This document shows, piece after piece, positions 18,739-28,252 of a DNA stretch of 64,000 nucleotides. Positions within the stretch are counted from its first letter, which is position 1; the number at the start of each line of letters is the position of its first letter. Origin of the DNA: Aeromonas jandaei. GTDB taxonomy: Bacteria; Pseudomonadota; Gammaproteobacteria; Enterobacterales; Aeromonadaceae. The stretch covers positions 3,130,001-3,194,000 of the forward strand of contig NZ_CP149571.1 of assembly GCF_037890695.1 (NCBI RefSeq). Reading direction: 5' to 3'. The notes under the pieces are model-generated. The model was given only the letters and a program-made list of their open reading frames with translations. It did not search any database and was not told the origin of the DNA. A program made the translations under genes and the position numbers.

Positions 18739-19083
18739 TCGGCAACTACCCTCCCCTTGTGATCAATCAGGCCCCTTGTGGGCCTGATTGTTTTGCTTAA
18801 CCCCTATAGACCTGCCCCTCGCCCCGTTGACCACCCTCTCTGCTTTATGGGGATTCTCTCTCCTCCTCTTTTCCTGCCTGCGTCCCACGTCTTTATCTGT
18901 TTAAATTTTTTTGCACAATAACTGCACATTTATGATTTAAATCACACCCGTATGACTCTCTTTTCCGTAGTGTGATCCCGCCTGCGGCAGCCAAGCCGGG
19001 GCAACCGTCCCATCAGGAGTGATGGACGGTACAACAACAAAAATCGATGTCAGGCCAAGCTGAACATCACAAGGGATCCCGTT
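18739..19083 (+). promoter_or_regulatory. Upstream region of the acyltransferase: CRP/FNR-like site and leader hairpin
   Basis: After the rlmI terminator, TATGATTTAAATCACA at 18931-18946 matches the CRP consensus (TGTGA-N6-TCACA) at all but one half-site base and also contains an FNR-like TGAT-N4-ATCA. A hairpin ACCGTCCCATCA (19004-19015) / TGATGGACGGT (19020-19030) with one bulged C lies 50 bases before the start codon. AAGGGATCCC precedes the ATG. No gene is seen in the gap. Confidence 0.4.
18765..18796 (+). terminator. rlmI intrinsic terminator
   Basis: AATCAGGCC at 18765-18773 and GGCCTGATT at 18781-18789, followed by GTTTTGC. Confidence 0.8.
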
Positions 19084-20268
19084 ATGAATCAATCATTGCC
19101 GCTGTTAACGCCGCTGCGGGGCATCGCTGCCCTGATGGTGGTGCTGTTCCATGCCCGCTTGCTGCTCTTTCCCCAGTGGATGGAGTCGATCGCAGGCCAC
19201 ACCCAACTCATCGAGAATGGCTACCTCTGGGTCGACCTGTTCTTTATTTTGAGCGGCGTGGTGCTGGCCCATGTCTATGGCGAGGCCTTCACCCGCACAC
19301 CTCGCACCGTCAGCTATGGCCGTTTTCTCTGGCTGCGGCTGACCCGCGTCTATCCCCTCTATCTGGTGACCCTGCTGCTGCTGGTCGGCTGGGAGCTTTA
19401 CAAGGCGCAGCACGGGGTGGGCTTCTACGCCGGCCCCTTGTTCAAGATGTGGGAGTGGGAAGGGATGCCCCCCTTCGGCTCCCCCTTCACCCCGGCCGAG
19501 GCGCTGCCGAGCGCCTTCCTGCTGCTGCAGGTGGTGACCGATCACGGGCTGACCTGGAACTTCGCCGCCTGGTCGCTCAGCGTGGAGTGGATCAGCTACC
19601 TGCTGTTCCCGCTGCTGATTCCGCTGGCGGTCACCCGCAGTCGCTGGAGCCATCTCGCCCCTCTGCTGGCGCTGACGGTGCTGGCCTTTATCGTGCACAG
19701 TCGGGGCACCCTGGATGTCACCAGCGGCGCCTTGGCGGTGGGGCGCGGGGTGAGTGAATTTGTGCTTGGCCTCTGGCTGCTGCCGAGGGTCAAGGCCGCA
19801 AAAGGCTTGCCCATGATGCAGCGAGATCTGCCGCTGCTGGTCGCCTTTGTGCTGCCCTTTGCGCTGATGCAGTTCACCATGACGCCGCAGCTGACACTGC
19901 TGCTGATCGCCTCCTACGTGCTGCTGATCTGGATTGCCGCCTGCCAGGGCGATCGCCAAAGCCCGCTGCTGCACCTCCTGGATAACCGCTTCACCAACTG
20001 GCTGGGGGATCTCTCCTACTCCATCTACCTGCTCCATGCGCTGGTGCTGCTCACCGGCTGCGAGCTCATCCACTATCTGGCACCGGGGCTCACCGAGTGG
20101 TGGTATGGCCAAACCAACCCGCTGCTGGGGGTAGTGGCCACCTTGCTGATGATGGCGGTACTGATCGGGCTCTCGGCGTTGAGCTACAACCTGCTGGAGC
20201 GACCACTGCAACGGCGCCTGCGCTGCTGGGGCAAGGCTCGCCAGCCGGTGCTGGAGCAAGCCGGCTAA
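19084..20268 (+). CDS. Membrane acyltransferase, acyltransferase 3 (OafA) family
   Basis: A 394-residue integral membrane protein of the acyltransferase 3 family, which O-acetylates or otherwise acylates surface glycans, lipids or small molecules. The signature TPLRGIAALMVVLFHARLL occurs at residues 9-27 with the conserved Arg and His, then NGYLWVDLFFILSGVVLAH, and NFAAWSLSVEWISYLLFPLL in mid protein. About ten hydrophobic segments are visible and no extracellular SGNH domain is attached. The acceptor cannot be predicted: it stands alone, with no polysaccharide genes nearby. Confidence 0.9.
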   Translation: MNQSLPLLTPLRGIAALMVVLFHARLLLFPQWMESIAGHTQLIENGYLWVDLFFILSGVVLAHVYGEAFTRTPRTVSYGRFLWLRLTRVYPLYLVTLLLLVGWELYKAQHGVGFYAGPLFKMWEWEGMPPFGSPFTPAEALPSAFLLLQVVTDHGLTWNFAAWSLSVEWISYLLFPLLIPLAVTRSRWSHLAPLLALTVLAFIVHSRGTLDVTSGALAVGRGVSEFVLGLWLLPRVKAAKGLPMMQRDLPLLVAFVLPFALMQFTMTPQLTLLLIASYVLLIWIAACQGDRQSPLLHLLDNRFTNWLGDLSYSIYLLHALVLLTGCELIHYLAPGLTEWWYGQTNPLLGVVATLLMMAVLIGLSALSYNLLERPLQRRLRCWGKARQPVLEQAG

Positions 20269-20677
20269 CCCTTTTTCGCCAACTGATAGCCCCGCAGAGG
20301 TTAAGCCAACCTCTGCGGGGCAAATCCACGAGAGCTCTCCCCCTGCCGATAACTGAGCGGCTCATGCCAGAGCCCTCCTCCCTAACCCTTCACCCGCCAA
20401 TCCCCTTCGCTTTGTGTGAATTCCTGTTCGAACCAGAGGGGGCATTTGTGGCATAATGCCCTGTCCTGTGGCCCTTGGCGGGGCTGTGTTGGCGCATCTG
20501 TCGCCTCTTCTTCCCCGTCCTACCCGGCAGCCCTGCGTGACTGCCTGACATCACTGCTTCCAGAAGCAGCCAAGGCCACCTATTTTTGCGGCTCTTTACA
20601 TGACGGTAGATGGCCGCGCATTGACCAAGATGGCTCCCGCAGAGCCTTTGCACACGGTGCACAAACAAGGGGTAAGT
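20269..20677 (+). other. Acyltransferase-selD intergenic region
   Basis: 409 bases. A perfect 14-base-pair hairpin at 20289-20321 (GCCCCGCAGAGGTT / AACCTCTGCGGGGC) follows the acyltransferase but lacks a T-run. TGTGGCATAAT at 20447-20457 looks like an extended -10 element with no clear -35, possibly the selD promoter, giving a leader of about 210 bases. No gene recognised; plus-strand frames here are short and unsupported. Confidence 0.5.
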
Positions 20678-21715
20678 ATGTCTTCCATTCGTCTGACCCA
20701 ATACAGCCACGGCGCTGGCTGTGGCTGCAAAATCTCTCCCAAGGTGCTCGACACCATTCTCAAGAGCCAGATCCCGGGCTTCAACGACTCGACCCTGATC
20801 GTTGGCAACAGCAGCAAGGATGACGCGGCCGTGGTCGATATCGGCAACGGTCAGGGCATTGTCTCCACCACCGACTTCTTCATGCCCATCGTCGATGACC
20901 CCTTCACCTTTGGCCGCATCGCCGCCACCAACGCCATCAGCGATATCTACGCCATGGGCGGCAAGCCTATCGTTGCCATCGCCATCCTCGGCTGGCCCAT
21001 CAATACCCTAGCGCCGGAAGTGGCCCAGCAGGTGATCGACGGCGGCCGTCAGGTGTGCCACGAAGCGGGGATTTCGCTGGCCGGTGGTCACAGTATCGAT
21101 GCCCCCGAGCCCATCTTCGGCCTCGCGGTCACCGGTATCGTGCCTCTGGATGCCATCAAGCAGAACGACACCGCCAAGGTAGGTGACACCCTCTATCTGA
21201 CCAAGCCCCTCGGTATCGGTATCCTCACTACCGCCCAGAAGAAGGGCAAGCTCAAGCCTGAACACGAGCAACTGGCCCCCAACGCCATGTGCACCCTCAA
21301 CAAGATCGGTCAACGCTTTGCCGAGCTGCCGGGTGTCCACGCCATGACCGATGTCACCGGTTTTGGTCTGGCGGGCCATCTGCTGGAGATGTGCGAAGGA
21401 TCCAATGTCAGCGCCCGCCTCGACTTCAAGGCGTTGCCGCTGCTGGACGAGGTGGATTACTACCTCACCGAGGGCTGCGTACCGGGTGGCACCCTGCGCA
21501 ATCACGACTCCTACGGCCACAAGCTCGATGCCATGGACGATCGCACCCGCAACATCATGTGCGATCCGCAAACCAGCGGCGGCCTGCTGGTCGCCGTGGG
21601 GAAAGAGAGCGAAGCCGAGCTGCTCGCCATCGCGCGCGAAGCAGGCCTTGCGCTCTCGCCCATCGGCCAGATCAAGCCCCTTGAGGGCTCCCGCTTTATC
21701 GAGATTGTCCAATGA
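20678..21715 (+). CDS. selD: Selenide, water dikinase SelD
   Basis: A 345-residue selenophosphate synthetase, making selenophosphate from selenide and ATP. The glycine-rich active-site motif [15 protein letters not shown] at residues 9-23 has Cys rather than selenocysteine at the catalytic position. [31 protein letters not shown] and [13 protein letters not shown] are the other AIR-synthase-like blocks. The frame is open to 20600; ATG at 20678 gives [12 protein letters not shown], like E. coli, and has a GGGGTAAGT ahead. The stop overlaps the mnmH start (ATGA), so the two are coupled. It supplies selenophosphate for tRNA selenouridine and perhaps the molybdenum hydroxylases encoded at the right end. 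Confidence 0.97.
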   Translation: MSSIRLTQYSHGAGCGCKISPKVLDTILKSQIPGFNDSTLIVGNSSKDDAAVVDIGNGQGIVSTTDFFMPIVDDPFTFGRIAATNAISDIYAMGGKPIVAIAILGWPINTLAPEVAQQVIDGGRQVCHEAGISLAGGHSIDAPEPIFGLAVTGIVPLDAIKQNDTAKVGDTLYLTKPLGIGILTTAQKKGKLKPEHEQLAPNAMCTLNKIGQRFAELPGVHAMTDVTGFGLAGHLLEMCEGSNVSARLDFKALPLLDEVDYYLTEGCVPGGTLRNHDSYGHKLDAMDDRTRNIMCDPQTSGGLLVAVGKESEAELLAIAREAGLALSPIGQIKPLEGSRFIEIVQ

Positions 21716-22827
21716 GTGAATTGCCACTGGCCACGGATTACGCCCAACTCTTTTTGGACGATGTGCCGTTGATTGATGTGCGCGCCCCCATCGAGTTCAA
21801 GGAGGGGGCCTTCCCCTGCTCGACCAATCTGCCCTTGATGACAGACGATGAGCGCGCCCAGGTGGGGACCTGCTTCAAGAAGCAGGGTCAGGCCGCCGCC
21901 ATTGAGCTTGGACACAAGCTGGTGGGGGGGGCAGTACGTGCCGAGCGACTCGAAGGCTGGCTGGCGCAGTTGCGCCAGCAGCCCGATGCCGTGCTCTACT
22001 GCTTTCGCGGCGGCCTGCGCTCGCAAACCGTACAACAGTGGCTGGCTGAAGCGGGGATGACTCGCCCCCGCGTCGCCGGTGGCTACAAGGAGCTGCGCCG
22101 TTTTCTGATCGACACCCAGGACAAGGCTTCTGCCGAGTGTCACTGGAGCGTGCTGACCGGCATGACCGGCTCCGGCAAGACCCATATGCTCGATCAGGTG
22201 ACCCAGGCGGTGGATCTGGAAGGACACGCCCATCACAGGGGCTCCTCTTTTGGTCAACTGCCCGGCGGCCAACCCAGCAACATCAACTTTGAAAACAACC
22301 TCGCCATCGAACTGCTCAAGCGCCGCCATCGCGGCGAGCAGACCTTCGTGGTCGAGGATGAGAGCCGCCTGATTGGCCGCTGCTGCCTGCCCCTCTCCCT
22401 CCATGAGGCCATGAGTCAGGCACCGCTGGTGGTGGTGGATGTTCCGCAAATCGATCGGGCCGAGCAGATCCGTGAAGATTACGTACACGATCTCTGGCTG
22501 CGCTATCAAGCCATGTATGGCCAAGAAGGGGGATGGCCGCTGTTTGCCGCCTACCTCACCGATGCGCTGGCCCGCCTCAAGCGCCGTCTTGGCGATCAGG
22601 CCCACCGTGAGCTGGATGCCCTGATGCAGACCGCTCTCACCGAGCAGGAGAAGAGCGGCGATACCGCGCTGCATCTGGCCTGGATCACCTTGCTGCTGAC
22701 CCGCTACTACGACCCCATGTATCTCTACCAGCTTGGCAACAAGCAGGAGCGCATCGTGTTTCGCGGTGACAAGCAGGCCTGCCTCGACTATTTCGCCGAG
22801 CAGCATGCCAACGCGCTGCGCGGCTGA
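21712..22827 (+). CDS. mnmH: tRNA 2-selenouridine synthase
   Basis: A 371-residue MnmH (SelU/YbbB), which replaces the sulfur of 2-thiouridine at the wobble position of Lys, Glu and Gln tRNAs with selenium from SelD. The N-terminal rhodanese domain ([18 protein letters not shown]) carries the catalytic Cys in [13 protein letters not shown] near residue 100. The C-terminal P-loop domain has [15 protein letters not shown] near residue 155 and [16 protein letters not shown]. It overlaps selD by four bases. Length is close to E. coli SelU (364). Confidence 0.96.
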   Translation: MSELPLATDYAQLFLDDVPLIDVRAPIEFKEGAFPCSTNLPLMTDDERAQVGTCFKKQGQAAAIELGHKLVGGAVRAERLEGWLAQLRQQPDAVLYCFRGGLRSQTVQQWLAEAGMTRPRVAGGYKELRRFLIDTQDKASAECHWSVLTGMTGSGKTHMLDQVTQAVDLEGHAHHRGSSFGQLPGGQPSNINFENNLAIELLKRRHRGEQTFVVEDESRLIGRCCLPLSLHEAMSQAPLVVVDVPQIDRAEQIREDYVHDLWLRYQAMYGQEGGWPLFAAYLTDALARLKRRLGDQAHRELDALMQTALTEQEKSGDTALHLAWITLLLTRYYDPMYLYQLGNKQERIVFRGDKQACLDYFAEQHANALRG

Positions 22828-22849
22828 CCCATTCCAAGAGAGGAACTCT

Positions 22850-23494
22850 ATGTTGAAATTCGAGGTGATCCCGGTCACCCAGTTCGCCCAGAACTGCTCC
22901 CTCATCTGGTGTGACGAGACCCATCAGGCGGCCCTGATCGATCCGGGCGGCGAAGCGGACAAACTGCTGGCCGCCATCGCCAAGCGCGGCCTGACCCTGA
23001 CCCACATCCTGCTGACCCACGGTCATCTGGATCACGTCGGTGCAGCCGCCGAGCTGCGGGAAAAAACTGGCGTCGCCATCACCGGCCCCCATAAGGAAGA
23101 CGCCTTCTGGCTCGACATGCTACCCCAGCAGAGCCAGATGTTCGGCTTCGCCCATACCCCCGCGTTCACGCCGGATCGCTGGCTTGAGCAGGGTGACAAG
23201 GTGCAGCTTGGCCAGTGCGAGCTGGATGTCTACTTCTGCCCCGGCCACACCCCGGGCCATATCGTGCTGCTCTCCCAAGCCGAGCAGCTCGCCTGGGTTG
23301 GGGATGTGCTGTTTGCCGGCAGCATCGGCCGCACCGACTTCCCCCGTGGCGATCACGGCACGCTGATAAAGTCGATCACCGAGACCCTGCTGCCACTGGG
23401 TGACGAGATCGTCTTTATCCCGGGCCACGGCCCCAGCTCCACCTTCGGCCGCGAGAAGGCGAGCAACCCCTACCTGACCCAGCCTATCTGGTGA
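22850..23494 (+). CDS. ycbL: Metallo-beta-lactamase fold hydrolase, YcbL type
   Basis: A 214-residue glyoxalase II-like MBL hydrolase. The metal-binding motif LLTHGHLDHVGAAAEL is at about residues 56-71, with further ligands in CPGHTPGHIVLL, GDVLFAGSIGRTDFPRGD and FIPGHGPSSTFGREK. It is one domain without the C-terminal helical domain of GloB, as in E. coli YcbL; members can act on S-lactoylglutathione, but the physiological substrate is uncertain. ATG at 22850 is preceded by AAGAGAGGAA and lies 22 bases after mnmH, so it is probably the third gene of the selD transcript. Confidence 0.88.
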   Translation: MLKFEVIPVTQFAQNCSLIWCDETHQAALIDPGGEADKLLAAIAKRGLTLTHILLTHGHLDHVGAAAELREKTGVAITGPHKEDAFWLDMLPQQSQMFGFAHTPAFTPDRWLEQGDKVQLGQCELDVYFCPGHTPGHIVLLSQAEQLAWVGDVLFAGSIGRTDFPRGDHGTLIKSITETLLPLGDEIVFIPGHGPSSTFGREKASNPYLTQPIW

Positions 23495-23496
23495 TC

Positions 23497-23527
23497 AAAA
23501 AAGGCAGCGGTGTTCCGCTGCCTTTTT
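23497..23527 (+). terminator. selD-mnmH-ycbL operon terminator
   Basis: AAAAAAGGCAGCGG, TGTT, CCGCTGCCTTTTT directly after the ycbL stop codon. Confidence 0.88.
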
Positions 23528-23617
23528 CACTCTTCCGCTATTCCCGCTGATACATGCCAAATTGATCGCGTGGCCAGATCGGCCACCCCATCATTGCCTC
23601 TCTCTGAATGTCGTCCA

Positions 23618-23648
23618 ATAAAAAATCCCCACCCGAGGGTGAGGATTG
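23618..23648 (-). terminator. rnd terminator
   Basis: On the minus strand ATCCTCACCC and GGGTGGGGAT pair with one mismatch around a short loop, followed by TTTTTATT. It lies about 30 bases after the rnd stop. Confidence 0.7.
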
Positions 23649-23674
23649 ATTCATAGGTGCAACAATCAGTGCAC

Positions 23675-24787
23675 TTATTGTTCCAAAAGGTGACCGACCA
23701 GCTCATGGCGCCACCCTTGCAGCAGCATGGGTTTGTCGGCACGGGCACGCTCCGCATCTCCCATCCGCCAGCTCCAGGTGAAGTACTGGTGGATGATCTT
23801 CTTGCTGGCAATCAGCTCGGGCGGAATGTTGCTCGCCTTGGCCTTCTCCTCCACCAGTGCCTTGATCCGCTTGAGCTCGCCCTTGTACTGGGGATAGTCC
23901 ACCAGCCGGCGAATGGGCTCGGGCCAGCTGTCGGGATCGCTCTGCTGCGCCCTGGCAACGATATCGAGCATCCGCTTGCCGTGGATCTTGATTTCGATGG
24001 GCGAGAGGCCGAGCTCGTTGAGATCGCGCAGGGAAGCGGCACGGCGCTCCGCTACCTTGAACAGGTGCAGCTCTTTGACCACAAAGTTCAGAGCCAGATC
24101 GCGGCGTACCGCCTCCTGCTGGCGCCAGGCGGCCAGTTCACGCAGGATGGCCAGCTCACGACGCCCCAGTTGCCAGGCGTTGACGATATCGAGATAGGCC
24201 TGGCGGGGATCGCTGCCCTGGGTCTTGCGGGCGGAGTGGCTGTGGCACTCCTGCTCGAACCAGGCAAACTTGCCGCTTTCACGCAATTTAGCCATCACCT
24301 TCTCGTAGAGCGGCATCAGGTAGAAGACGTCAGCCGCGGCGTATTCAAGCTGGCGCGGGGTCAGCGGGCGGGCCAGCCAGTCGGTACGGGCCTGATCCTT
24401 CTCCAGCTCCACGCCGAGGAACTCCTTGACCAGCGCACCGAAACCGACCGATACACCGTGGCCGAGGAATGCGGCAGCCAGCTGGGTGTCGTGCATCTGG
24501 TTGGGCAGATGGCCAGCCTGATGCTGGATCAGCTCCAGATCTTCACCGGAGGCGTGCAAAATGGCGATCTGCCCTGCCCGGCCAAGCCGCTGCCAGAGCG
24601 GAGCCAGATCGAGAGTAAGCGGGTCGAGCAGCGCCAGTTGCTGGCCGTCGTAGATCTGAAACAGGCCAAGCTGGGGATAATAGGTGCGGGTGCGAACGAA
24701 TTCAGTATCGATAGCCAGGGGAACGTCGGCCAGAGAAGCGAGATACTGCTCAAGTTCGGCTTGCTGAGTGATAAGTTGATATTGCAT
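23675..24787 (-). CDS. rnd: Ribonuclease D
   Basis: A 370-residue 3'-5' exoribonuclease that trims tRNA and small RNA 3' ends. The DEDDy catalytic set is visible: LAIDTEFVRTRTYYP near residue 28, HASGEDLELIQHQ near residue 78, and LEYAAADVFYLMPLYEKV near residue 147. Two HRDC-type helical regions make up the C-terminal half. Length is close to E. coli Rnd (375). It follows fadD in the same direction with a terminator between them, the E. coli gene order. Confidence 0.95.
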   Translation of the reverse strand: MQYQLITQQAELEQYLASLADVPLAIDTEFVRTRTYYPQLGLFQIYDGQQLALLDPLTLDLAPLWQRLGRAGQIAILHASGEDLELIQHQAGHLPNQMHDTQLAAAFLGHGVSVGFGALVKEFLGVELEKDQARTDWLARPLTPRQLEYAAADVFYLMPLYEKVMAKLRESGKFAWFEQECHSHSARKTQGSDPRQAYLDIVNAWQLGRRELAILRELAAWRQQEAVRRDLALNFVVKELHLFKVAERRAASLRDLNELGLSPIEIKIHGKRMLDIVARAQQSDPDSWPEPIRRLVDYPQYKGELKRIKALVEEKAKASNIPPELIASKKIIHQYFTWSWRMGDAERARADKPMLLQGWRHELVGHLLEQ

Positions 24788-24823
24788 CTGTGCCTGCGCG
24801 GTTGATCAGGGCCAAAAAGAAAA

Positions 24824-24848
24824 AACCGTGGGATGACCCACGGTTTTG
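24824..24848 (-). terminator. fadD terminator
   Basis: AAACCGTGGG, TCAT, CCCACGGTTTTTTC on the minus strand, between the fadD stop and the rnd start. Confidence 0.8.
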
Positions 24849-24885
24849 CATCACTGCGACACACCAGAAAGCCCGGTGTAGCGCC

Positions 24886-26550
24886 TTACTGCTTGGCAAT
24901 CTCCTCGTCACGCAGTACGCGGCGCAGGATCTTGCCCACATTGGTCTTGGGAAGTTCGTCACGAAATTCTACCAGTTTCGGCACCTTATAGGCAGTCAGA
25001 TGTTTGCGGCAGTGGGCAATAATCTCGTCCTCCTGCAGCTTTGGATCTTTTTTGACCACAAAGATCTTCACCAGCTCGCCGGAGACCTTGTGCGGCACGC
25101 CGACTGCGGCTACTTCCAGCACTTTCGGATGGAGCGCCACCACATCTTCGATCTCGTTCGGATAGACGTTAAAACCGGAGACCAGGATCATGTCCTTCTT
25201 GCGATCGACGATCTTGAAGAAGCCCTGCTCGTCGCACACAGCGATATCACCGGTACAGAGCCAGCCATCCTGCATCACTTCGGCAGTGGCCTCGGGGCGC
25301 TGCCAGTAGCCGACCATCACCTGCGGGCCACGTACCTGCATCTCGCCCGGGGTACCGAATTCGTGGATCACCTGACCGTTGTCATCCACCAGACGGATAT
25401 CGGTGGAGCAGACCGGCAGGCCGATGGAGCCGTTGTAATCGCTCAGATCGTAGGGGCAGACGCTCACCAGCGGCGAGCACTCGGTCAGGCCGTAACCTTC
25501 CAGCAGCGGGGTGCCGGTCAGCTTCTTCCACTGCTCCGCCACAGCCCGTTGCACCGCCATGCCGCCACCTATGGTGAGCTTGAGCTTGTCAAAGGCGATG
25601 CTCTGGAACTCGGCATTGTTGACCAGGGCGTTGAACAGGGTGTTGACGCCGGTGATGCAGGTGAAGGGGTATTTCTTGATCTCTTTGACAAAACCCGGGA
25701 TATCGCGCGGGTTGCTGATCAGCAGGTTGTAACCACCAAGGCGCATAAAGAGCAGGCAGTTCACGGTCAACGCGAAAACGTGGTAGAGCGGCAAGGCGGT
25801 AACCACAAACTCCTTGCCCCGCTCCAACATGGGGCCATATACGCCGAGGCACTGCTCGACGTTGGCAATCATGTTGCGGTGAGTCAGCATGGCCCCCTTG
25901 GAGAGACCGGTAGTACCGCCGGTGTACTGCAGGAAGGCGAGATCTTCGCAGGCAATCTCCGGCTTGATGTACTGCTGATAACGCCCTTTGGCCAGCGCCT
26001 GGCGCATGGTGGTGGCGTGCGGCAAGTTGTATTTGGGTACCAGCTTCTTGACGTATTTCACCACGAAGTTGACCAGGGTGCCCTTGGCCAGACCCAGGTT
26101 GTCACCCATGCGGGTCAGGATGACGTGCTTGACCGGGGTGTCGTAGACCACTTTTTCCAGGGTATGGGCGAAGTTGGAGACGATGACGATGGCCTTGGCA
26201 CCGGAGTCCTTGAGCTGGTGCTCCAGCTCACGCGGGGTATAGAGCGGGTTGACGTTGACCACTATCATGCCGGCACGCAGGATGCCAAACACGGCGATGG
26301 GGTATTGCAGCAGGTTCGGCATCATCACCGCGACCCGATCACCCTTCTCCAGCTTCAGCTCGTTTTGCAGGTAGGCAGCAAAGGCGCGGGACTGCTCTTC
26401 CAGTCGGCGGTAGGTGATGGTCTGCCCCATGTTGACGAAAGCGGGCTGGTCGGCGAACTGGCTCACTGAGGATTCAAACATCTCGACCAGCGAGCTGAAC
26501 TGCTCCGGATTGATCTCGGCGGGGACCCTTGTGGATAACGCTTGAGCCAA
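24886..26550 (-). CDS. fadD: Long-chain fatty acid-CoA ligase FadD (disturbed 5' end)
   Basis: A 554-residue acyl-CoA synthetase that activates long-chain fatty acids on the inner side of the membrane for beta-oxidation. The ATP/AMP motif [21 protein letters not shown] is at about residues 207-227, and [24 protein letters not shown] is the fatty-acyl-CoA signature near residue 430. The frame given starts at a TTG at 26550 without a good ribosome site. A GTG at 26561 with a perfect GCAGGAGAAG ahead reads [12 protein letters not shown], like E. coli MKKVWLNRYPAD, but in another frame. One missing base near 26525-26528 would join them into a normal FadD start. Confidence 0.93.
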   Translation of the reverse strand: MAQALSTRVPAEINPEQFSSLVEMFESSVSQFADQPAFVNMGQTITYRRLEEQSRAFAAYLQNELKLEKGDRVAVMMPNLLQYPIAVFGILRAGMIVVNVNPLYTPRELEHQLKDSGAKAIVIVSNFAHTLEKVVYDTPVKHVILTRMGDNLGLAKGTLVNFVVKYVKKLVPKYNLPHATTMRQALAKGRYQQYIKPEIACEDLAFLQYTGGTTGLSKGAMLTHRNMIANVEQCLGVYGPMLERGKEFVVTALPLYHVFALTVNCLLFMRLGGYNLLISNPRDIPGFVKEIKKYPFTCITGVNTLFNALVNNAEFQSIAFDKLKLTIGGGMAVQRAVAEQWKKLTGTPLLEGYGLTECSPLVSVCPYDLSDYNGSIGLPVCSTDIRLVDDNGQVIHEFGTPGEMQVRGPQVMVGYWQRPEATAEVMQDGWLCTGDIAVCDEQGFFKIVDRKKDMILVSGFNVYPNEIEDVVALHPKVLEVAAVGVPHKVSGELVKIFVVKKDPKLQEDEIIAHCRKHLTAYKVPKLVEFRDELPKTNVGKILRRVLRDEEIAKQ

Positions 26551-26561
26551 ACTTTTTCCAC
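26551..26561 (-). other. Probable native fadD start (GTG), out of frame with the body
   Basis: GTG at 26561-26559 preceded by GCAGGAGAAGTTC. The codons that follow give a peptide matching the E. coli FadD N-terminus for about 12 residues, but the frame is then one base off. It marks a likely one-base deletion at the GGG/CCCC run near 26525. Confidence 0.6.
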
Positions 26562-26759
26562 GAACTTCTCCTGCATAACTAGCACCTGTGCGCTCACTCT
26601 GTTGCCTCCGTCCCTGTTCACATCGATTTCAATCAACTGTTTTAAGCACGTACTCTAATGCCGCCCATATTTACACAGCGCAACATCAATTAACAGCAAA
26701 TTAACAACGGAAAAATGTGAGGGGGATGACAAACCTGGAATTATAGAAAGCCGGTGATT

Positions 26760-27626
26760 CTACCGAACTTGACAAAAATTTACGATACAAACGGCGGTTG
26801 CTGCGCCATTTTCCATATGAAAATGGTGATTTCCCGGCAAAATCACCTGCTCTATCTGCCTGAAGGCCCCCTGTCGCAACTGCCACTGTGCCTCCAGCTC
26901 GGCAAATCCCTGTTCACCGCGGATAAAGAGCACCGGGCAGCAGATTGCCTTGATCAGCGCCTGCGCCTGTCCCTCGCTCATCCGAAGCGGCGAGAGATCC
27001 CGCAAGCGGGGATCGCTGCGCCAGTGCCAGCGCCCTGCCCGCTCCTCGAGCTGCCGCTCGCAGATAAGGCGCGCCGCCTCAGGCGTGATATCTGCCACCT
27101 TGCAGCGCGCCGCGACAGCTTCATCGATGGAGGCAAAGCCAGCCGCACTTCGCTCGCGGGTGCGGCTGCGATTGAGGATCGCTCTCCTTATCTGGGCGGG
27201 AACGTCCTCGTCAGGCTGCGTGAGCGGCCCGAGCCCCTCCAGCAGAATGAGCCGCTCTATCTGTTCGGGGAACACGCCGGCATAGGCAGAAGCGATGAGG
27301 GCGCCAAGGGAGTGGCCCAGCAGGACAAAACGGGGCCAGCCTGCAGCCTGAGTGATCTGGTAGAGATCGTCGAGCCAGTCGACAAAGACATAGGGCGTGG
27401 TTTTGTGATCGGAGTGACCATGCCCCGGCAGATCGACACACACCAGATGAAAATCATCAAGATACGGGACAAGAGGCAGAAAGCTGGCGCCATTGTCGAG
27501 CCAGCCATGCAGGGCTATCAACAGGGGCTTTTGTGGCAACTCGGGAGCCACTTGCCGGTTCTCGAGCAAGGCCACCCGGCGGCCATCCGCCAGGGTGACG
27601 AAACGCTCTTGCATCGGGGTACTCAA
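26760..27626 (-). CDS. Alpha/beta hydrolase
   Basis: A 288-residue alpha/beta hydrolase fold protein. The oxyanion region is LIALHGWLDNGASF, the nucleophile elbow VLLGHSLGALIAS carries Ser near residue 100, and the catalytic His is in LPGNHHFHMEN near the C-terminus. Vibrio and Aeromonas carry similar hydrolases between yeaY and fadD; the substrate is unknown. TTG at 27626 has AGGAG at the right distance, overlapping the end of yeaY, while the first ATG (27614) is too far from it, so TTG is the better start. It lies nine bases after yeaY and is surely in its operon. Confidence 0.86.
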   Translation of the reverse strand: MSTPMQERFVTLADGRRVALLENRQVAPELPQKPLLIALHGWLDNGASFLPLVPYLDDFHLVCVDLPGHGHSDHKTTPYVFVDWLDDLYQITQAAGWPRFVLLGHSLGALIASAYAGVFPEQIERLILLEGLGPLTQPDEDVPAQIRRAILNRSRTRERSAAGFASIDEAVAARCKVADITPEAARLICERQLEERAGRWHWRSDPRLRDLSPLRMSEGQAQALIKAICCPVLFIRGEQGFAELEAQWQLRQGAFRQIEQVILPGNHHFHMENGAATAVCIVNFCQVR

Positions 27627-27635
27627 AGCGTGCTC

Positions 27636-28151
27636 CTAGCGATGCAGTGGCCGTCTTGGCCAGAAGGGATCGTAAAAGGGGTCGTAGAAGTAGGGATCCA
27701 CATAGCGAACCTCCACCTCCTTGACCGGCGGCCACAACTTGCTCCCCGTTACATTGAGCACCGAGAAGCGATAGTTGTGCTCGCCAATCTGGCTGTCCAC
27801 CGGTTTACCTATGGTGCCGAGCACCGTCAGGCTGCGCCCCTTGGCATAGAGGGTCGGGTCGACAAAACCCTTCATGATGGCCAGAAAACGGCCGGGGCTC
27901 TGCTCGGTCTGCTCCGGCACGCCGTTGGCCTGCAGCGGCAGATAGACCACCTCGATGACGCTCTGATCCGCCTTGTTGTGCACCGCGGAAATGATCCCGC
28001 TCCAGCGGGCAGGCTTGCCTTCCATACCGCCGAGGGCCGGCTGATAGGCCACCAGCTGGTTCTCCGGTTGATAGACCAGCTCCTTGGGCACCGTACTGCA
28101 GGCCCCGAGCAGCAGGGCTGTCGCCCCAATCACCATCGCACGTTTCAACAT
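27636..28151 (-). CDS. yeaY: Slp family outer-membrane lipoprotein
   Basis: A 171-residue lipoprotein. MLKRAMVIGATALLLGACS is a classic lipoprotein signal peptide with lipobox LLGAC, so the mature protein starts at Cys18. The rest, including the region around VEVRYVDPYFYDPFYDPFW at the C-terminus, fits the Slp/YeaY family of starvation-induced outer-membrane lipoproteins of unknown function. The frame opens at 28193, but ATG at 28151 starts the signal peptide and has GAGAG ahead. The order tsaB-yeaY-fadD-rnd is that of E. coli. Confidence 0.88.
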   Translation of the reverse strand: MLKRAMVIGATALLLGACSTVPKELVYQPENQLVAYQPALGGMEGKPARWSGIISAVHNKADQSVIEVVYLPLQANGVPEQTEQSPGRFLAIMKGFVDPTLYAKGRSLTVLGTIGKPVDSQIGEHNYRFSVLNVTGSKLWPPVKEVEVRYVDPYFYDPFYDPFWPRRPLHR

Positions 28152-28252
28152 GTCACTCTCCTCTCGCCGAACGGCCCCAAGGCCACGACACAACCCATGA
28201 CAGGGCGAGTCTCGGTGGCAGAGGCGACATGAAAGCCATGGCGCCTTTGCCC

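Noticed and set aside
18960..19035. Cyclic di-GMP riboswitch before the acyltransferase
   Set aside because: There is a hairpin, but the conserved GEMM motifs and two-helix layout are not present.
20289..20321. Perfect hairpin as a proven terminator
   Set aside because: No T-run follows, so it is reported only as a hairpin within the intergenic entry.
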